From positions 1 through 64,000 of the forward strand of contig DXZQ01000016.1 of assembly GCA_019419585.1 (NCBI GenBank): a stretch of DNA of 64,000 nt, in the 5' to 3' direction. This document shows positions 60,624-64,000 of this stretch, piece after piece. Position 1 is the stretch's first letter; each line of letters opens with the position of its first letter. Position numbers and translations under genes: made by a program. Below the pieces are notes generated by a model. It did not search any database, had not been told where the DNA came from, and was given only the letters and a program-made list of their open reading frames with translations. This DNA comes from Collinsella sp. Its GTDB lineage: Bacteria; Actinomycetota; Coriobacteriia; Coriobacteriales; Coriobacteriaceae.

Positions 60624-62186
60624 TTAGTCAAACTGGGTAACATCGATCAGGCGATTGGCCAGCGAAAGGTCGCTCTCGATGGGCACGAACTCGTCGCCCA
60701 CGTGCATGAGCTCCTCGTCACCCTTTGCCAGCAGCAAGACAATGGTGGGAGCATCGGGGTTGACGTACTCCTCGCGCGCCGCCTTGAACGCCGCATGCAC
60801 AGCGGCTTCGCGGTCGAGGATGATCTTGTTCGGCGTATCGTCGGGAACATGCTCGGCAAGCTCGCGACAGACCTTCATCGGGTCCTCGTGAGCCGGGTCC
60901 TCGTTGGCAAAGATCATCAGGTCGGAATATGGTGCGGCCTCGCGCGGAAGCTGCTCGCGGCGCTCCTGCGCCTTGCCGCCGGCAGCGCCAAACACTGCAA
61001 TGACTGGACTAGCGGGAAACGCGCGCTTGACCGACGAGAAAAGCGAACGGAACGAAAGCTGGTTGTGCGCATAGTCAACGACGCAGATCACGCGGCCGTC
61101 CTTCGACTCCACGACCTCCATACGGCCCGGCACACGCAGTTTGGAGAGGCCCTTCTTGATAGCCTCGATACCGATGCCGATCTCGCGCGCAGCGGCGATA
61201 GCGACCAGCGCGTTTTCCACGTTAAAGTCGCCCGCGATGCCCAGCAGGACCTTCTCCCCCGCCTCGGACTCGTCGGCACACAGGCCATGCAGGTTAAACT
61301 CGATGTTAAAGCCGACCATGCGCACATCGCTCGCCCACAGGCTTGCCTCGGGATGCTCGACGCCAACGGTCACCAAGCGCTCGGCCGTCGACGCTGCCTC
61401 CAACACACGGTCAACCTCTTCGGTGCCCAGATTCACCACGGCGGTCTTTGCCTGGTCAAAGATCCTGAGTTTGCTCTCAAAATAATCCTCAAACGTGGGG
61501 TGTTCGATCGGTGAGATGTGGTCACGGCCGATGTTGAGGAAGCACGCCACGTCAAACGGCAGATTCTCGACGCGTTGGTACTTGAGCGCCTGGCTCGAGA
61601 CCTCCATGACCATGGACTGGCGACCTGACGTGCGGCAGTTGGCGATATGGCGCCAGACCTCTGGGGCCTCGGGCGTAGTATTGGTGCTCTCGTAGCACTC
61701 GATACCATCGTCGGTGTTCACTGAGCCGATCATGCCGCAGGACTCGCCCGCCGCTTTGATGATGGACTGGAGCATAAAAGCGGTCGTGGTCTTTCCCTTG
61801 GTACCGGTGATACCCACGATCTTGACGTCGTGGTCGGGACGGTCGTAGACCTCCGGCGGCAACAGGGCCATGGCCGTGCGAACGCTATCAACAACCAGCA
61901 TCGCAGCACCGCTCTCCTGCGCCAGCGGCTCCAGAGACTCGACCAGCGACTCCTCGCACACAAATGCGACGGCGCCCGCATCGAGCGCCATGCTCAAAAA
62001 CGCGGGCTTAAAGGCAGTGCCTTTGCAAAAGAACACGTCACCCGCCGAGACCGTACGCGAATCAAACGAGCAGCCGGTCACGGCACGCTCGTCAACCTGC
62101 TCTGACGCGCGCAGCTCGCCGCACACATCGAGAAGCTTGGCAAGCGTATCGACCGTGGTCACGGTCGCGGAATCCGAATGGTGCAT
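60624..62186 (-). CDS. murE: UDP-N-acetylmuramyl-tripeptide synthetase MurE
   Basis: Adds the third amino acid to the peptidoglycan stem. The 520-residue Mur ligase has GCSFDSRTVSAGDVFFCKGT, the ATP loop GITGTKGKTTTAFML near residue 126, MEVSSQAL and HISPIEHPTFEDYF. The amino-acid specificity site reads ANEDPAHEDP, not the DNPR that marks meso-diaminopimelate enzymes, pointing to lysine or ornithine as substrate. A4-type ornithine peptidoglycan reported for Collinsella would fit, from memory. It starts with MHHSDSATV after AAAGGTGAAAG. Confidence 0.92.
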   Translation of the reverse strand: MHHSDSATVTTVDTLAKLLDVCGELRASEQVDERAVTGCSFDSRTVSAGDVFFCKGTAFKPAFLSMALDAGAVAFVCEESLVESLEPLAQESGAAMLVVDSVRTAMALLPPEVYDRPDHDVKIVGITGTKGKTTTAFMLQSIIKAAGESCGMIGSVNTDDGIECYESTNTTPEAPEVWRHIANCRTSGRQSMVMEVSSQALKYQRVENLPFDVACFLNIGRDHISPIEHPTFEDYFESKLRIFDQAKTAVVNLGTEEVDRVLEAASTAERLVTVGVEHPEASLWASDVRMVGFNIEFNLHGLCADESEAGEKVLLGIAGDFNVENALVAIAAAREIGIGIEAIKKGLSKLRVPGRMEVVESKDGRVICVVDYAHNQLSFRSLFSSVKRAFPASPVIAVFGAAGGKAQERREQLPREAAPYSDLMIFANEDPAHEDPMKVCRELAEHVPDDTPNKIILDREAAVHAAFKAAREEYVNPDAPTIVLLLAKGDEELMHVGDEFVPIESDLSLANRLIDVTQFD

Positions 62187-62245
62187 CTTTCACCTTTCTC
62201 AGCCATTTGGCAGGGACGGTTTTTATAGTAACTGAAACGCACCAC

Positions 62246-62272
62246 GCAAAAACGGCTCCCGGAGGAGCCGTT
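62246..62272 (-). terminator. Intrinsic terminator after asnB
   Basis: On the minus strand ACGGCTCC pairs with GGAGCCGT around TCCG, followed by TTTTTG. It lies about 26 bases after the asnB stop. Confidence 0.88.
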
Positions 62273-62297
62273 ACGCGCAGGCGTTCGTAAGCCGAGG

Positions 62298-64000
62298 CTA
62301 GGCAGCCTGAACAGCGGGCTGGTCCTCGTCGATAAAGAAGCGCTTGTACCACACCAGGAACACGAGCGGCGTATAGATCTTGCGCTGGAAATCGCCCTTG
62401 CCCGCAAAGTGCAGATCGAGCAGGTGCATGAGCTCGTCGGTATCGAAGAACTCGCTTGCCCACGGCGCGGTGAAGTACTCCTTGACATAGTCGTACCACT
62501 TTTGCTCGCGCAGCCAGTAGACAATCGGCACCGGGAAGCCCACCTTGGGACGGGTGGCCCACTCATCGGGCAGCGACTTGTTGGCAGCGTGGCGGAGTAC
62601 CTGTTTGTTGCCGTTCTCGTTGATGCGGTAGCGATCGGGAATGTGCTCGGCGAACTCCATGACTTTGCGGTCCAGGAAGGGCACGCGCAGCTCCAGCGAG
62701 TGCGCCATGCACATCTTGTCGGCCTTGAGCAGAATGTCGCCTGGGAGCCACATGTTCATGTCCAGGTACTGCTTCTTGACCAGCTCGGGCTGACCCTTCA
62801 CGCGCGCATAGATGGGAGCGGCAAGCTCGAAGGCGCCATCGCCGGTGTTGTACTCGGGCTTGAGCACGCCGTCGACCTCGCGCTCCGGCCATACCAGAGC
62901 CTGTCCCAGGAACGACTTCTCGGGGATCTCGGCACCCTTGACCAGGAAGTTATGTCCCTTGAAGTACGGCATATGCAACGCCAGGTTACCGAGCGCGCGA
63001 CGGATGGGCAGTGGCACCATCTTTTTGTACTTGCGCACCGGAACCGTGTCCTCGTAGTAGGCGTAGCCGCCAAAGAGCTCGTCGGCGCCTTCGCCCGAAA
63101 GCACGACGGTAACATCCTTGCGCGCCATCTCGGCCAAGAACCACAGCGGCACAGACGACAGGTTGGACTGCGGCTCGTCCATGTGATACTGAATGTCCTC
63201 GAGTGCGCCAAAGAACTCGTCGGCGGTGATCATCTTGCGGACATTCTCGACGCCGAGCTTGTCGGATAGCTCCTTGGCGTAGTTAGTCTCGTTGAAATTC
63301 TTGTAATCGAAGCCCACCGAGAAGGTCTTGTCGGGCATGAGGCAAGCGGCGATGTAGCTGGAGTCGACGCCGCCGGAGAGGAACGACGCGACCTTGACGT
63401 CAGCGATGCGATGGGCCTCGACGCTCTCGTGCACGACCTCATCCAGCTCGTCGACGTACTCCTCGAACGGCTTCTCGACGGCAGAGTAATCGCAATCCCA
63501 GTAGCGCTCGATGTTCATCTTGCCGGTCGGGATATCGACGGTAAAGTAATGCGCCGGCGGCAGCTTGTAGACACCCTCGAAGAAGGTCTCCTCGGTTGCC
63601 GAATACTGCAGCGTCATGTACGGACGCAGGGCCTTTTTGTTGACCGCCTTGTGGAAGTGCGGGTAGTCCAGGAAGCTCTTGATCTCGGAACCGAAGAGCA
63701 CGCCCGGAGCGCCGTCGCCCGCATCGGCCATGGGATAGTAGTAGAGCGGCTTGATGCCAAAGATATCGCGGGCGCCAAAAAGCTTATTCTTCTTCTTGTC
63801 CCAGATGACGAAGGCGTACATACCGCGCAAGCGATCGAGTACTGCCTCGCCCCACTCCTCGTAGCCGTGCAGGAGGCTCTCGGTGTCGGCGCCGCAGTGG
63901 AACTTGTAGCCCTTGGCCTCGAGCTCGGAACGGAGTTCTTGGAAGTTGTAGATCTCGCCGTTGAAGACAATGACGACGCTACCGTCCTCATTGGCCATGG
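62298..64000 (-). CDS. asnB: Asparagine synthase (glutamine-hydrolysing), 5' end beyond the window
   Basis: Makes asparagine from aspartate and glutamine. About 567 residues are visible. The in-window part begins MANEDGSVVIVFNGEIYNFQ, which lies inside the glutaminase domain; the catalytic N-terminal Cys and about 60-75 residues must lie to the right of the window. The synthetase domain shows VKVASFLSGGVDSSYIAA (PP-loop), LSGEGADELFGGYAYYED and ELRVPFLDRKVMEFA. With asnS also present, both asparagine synthesis and direct tRNA-Asn charging are available. Confidence 0.94.
   Translation of the reverse strand, partial: MANEDGSVVIVFNGEIYNFQELRSELEAKGYKFHCGADTESLLHGYEEWGEAVLDRLRGMYAFVIWDKKKNKLFGARDIFGIKPLYYYPMADAGDGAPGVLFGSEIKSFLDYPHFHKAVNKKALRPYMTLQYSATEETFFEGVYKLPPAHYFTVDIPTGKMNIERYWDCDYSAVEKPFEEYVDELDEVVHESVEAHRIADVKVASFLSGGVDSSYIAACLMPDKTFSVGFDYKNFNETNYAKELSDKLGVENVRKMITADEFFGALEDIQYHMDEPQSNLSSVPLWFLAEMARKDVTVVLSGEGADELFGGYAYYEDTVPVRKYKKMVPLPIRRALGNLALHMPYFKGHNFLVKGAEIPEKSFLGQALVWPEREVDGVLKPEYNTGDGAFELAAPIYARVKGQPELVKKQYLDMNMWLPGDILLKADKMCMAHSLELRVPFLDRKVMEFAEHIPDRYRINENGNKQVLRHAANKSLPDEWATRPKVGFPVPIVYWLREQKWYDYVKEYFTAPWASEFFDTDELMHLLDLHFAGKGDFQRKIYTPLVFLVWYKRFFIDEDQPAVQAA

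Overview
The window is a 64 kb stretch of a GC-rich chromosome from an actinobacterium of the class Coriobacteriia, most likely Collinsella or a close relative. This is inferred, not searched. It rests on the GC-rich codon usage, the actinobacterial order tRNA-Tyr/Thr/Met - tuf - rpmG - tRNA-Trp - secE - nusG - rplK - rplA, the anaerobic sugar-fermenting gene set (PTS, FeoB, amylase) and rpoB and ClpC sequences of actinobacterial type. No prophage, insertion sequence, rRNA or CRISPR array was found.

Layout. 0-5.9 kb (minus): the 5' 1,041 codons of rpoB, then galU, rplL and rplJ behind an L10-type attenuated leader. 6-15.2 kb (mostly minus): aminotransferase, deoxyinosine-type DNA glycosylase, amylase-family enzyme, MFS exporter, a FeoA-FeoB fusion and an esterase. 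15.4-25.5 kb (plus): a stand-alone glucose-type EIIA, asnS, a WYL regulator, a TrpXYZ-like ABC transporter, MscS, a frameshifted ParB-like/BMP-domain gene and a phosphoesterase. 25.6-30 kb (minus): rplA, rplK, nusG, secE, tRNA-Trp, rpmG, tuf and three tRNAs. 30-34.8 kb: an AT-richer island with an RpiR regulator, a 6-phospho-beta-glucosidase and an EIIBC permease, bounded by tRNA genes and dense intergenic repeats. 35-36.4 kb: a one-protein HTH-HipA-like kinase behind a 23-bp palindrome. 36.4-42 kb (minus): NYN nuclease, rlmB, cysS, ispF, ispD, disA. 42.1-47.3 kb: mntP, a hipBA pair, pepD and a RelB-like/PIN toxin-antitoxin pair. 47.4-64 kb (minus): clpC, a ThrE-type exporter, lysS with an extra C-terminal tRNA-binding domain, greA, tatA, tRNA-Pro, ispE, veg, dtd, an XTP pyrophosphatase, rph, murI, a HAD phosphatase, murE and the 3' part of asnB.

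How the genes fit together. Most of the window is housekeeping: transcription and translation, isoprenoid synthesis (ispD, ispE, ispF), peptidoglycan precursors (murI, murE) and nucleotide or tRNA quality control (rdgB-type, dtd, rph). The EIIBC permease at 32.8 kb has no EIIA domain, and the lone EIIA at 15.4 kb is a plausible partner. Three toxin-antitoxin-like loci each sit behind their own palindrome.

The least explained content is intergenic: (i) hairpins whose 5' arm contains the stop codon of the gene they follow, (ii) a dispersed inverted repeat with the core CGAGCGTGGATAATCTCCCG, (iii) two tandem hairpins of identical geometry with arms TCTGTAACA/TGTTACAGA, and (iv) three 100-130-nt nested inverted repeats downstream of minus-strand genes. 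The usual rplKAJL-rpoBC ribosomal/RNA-polymerase block is also split by about 20 kb of unrelated genes and by galU.
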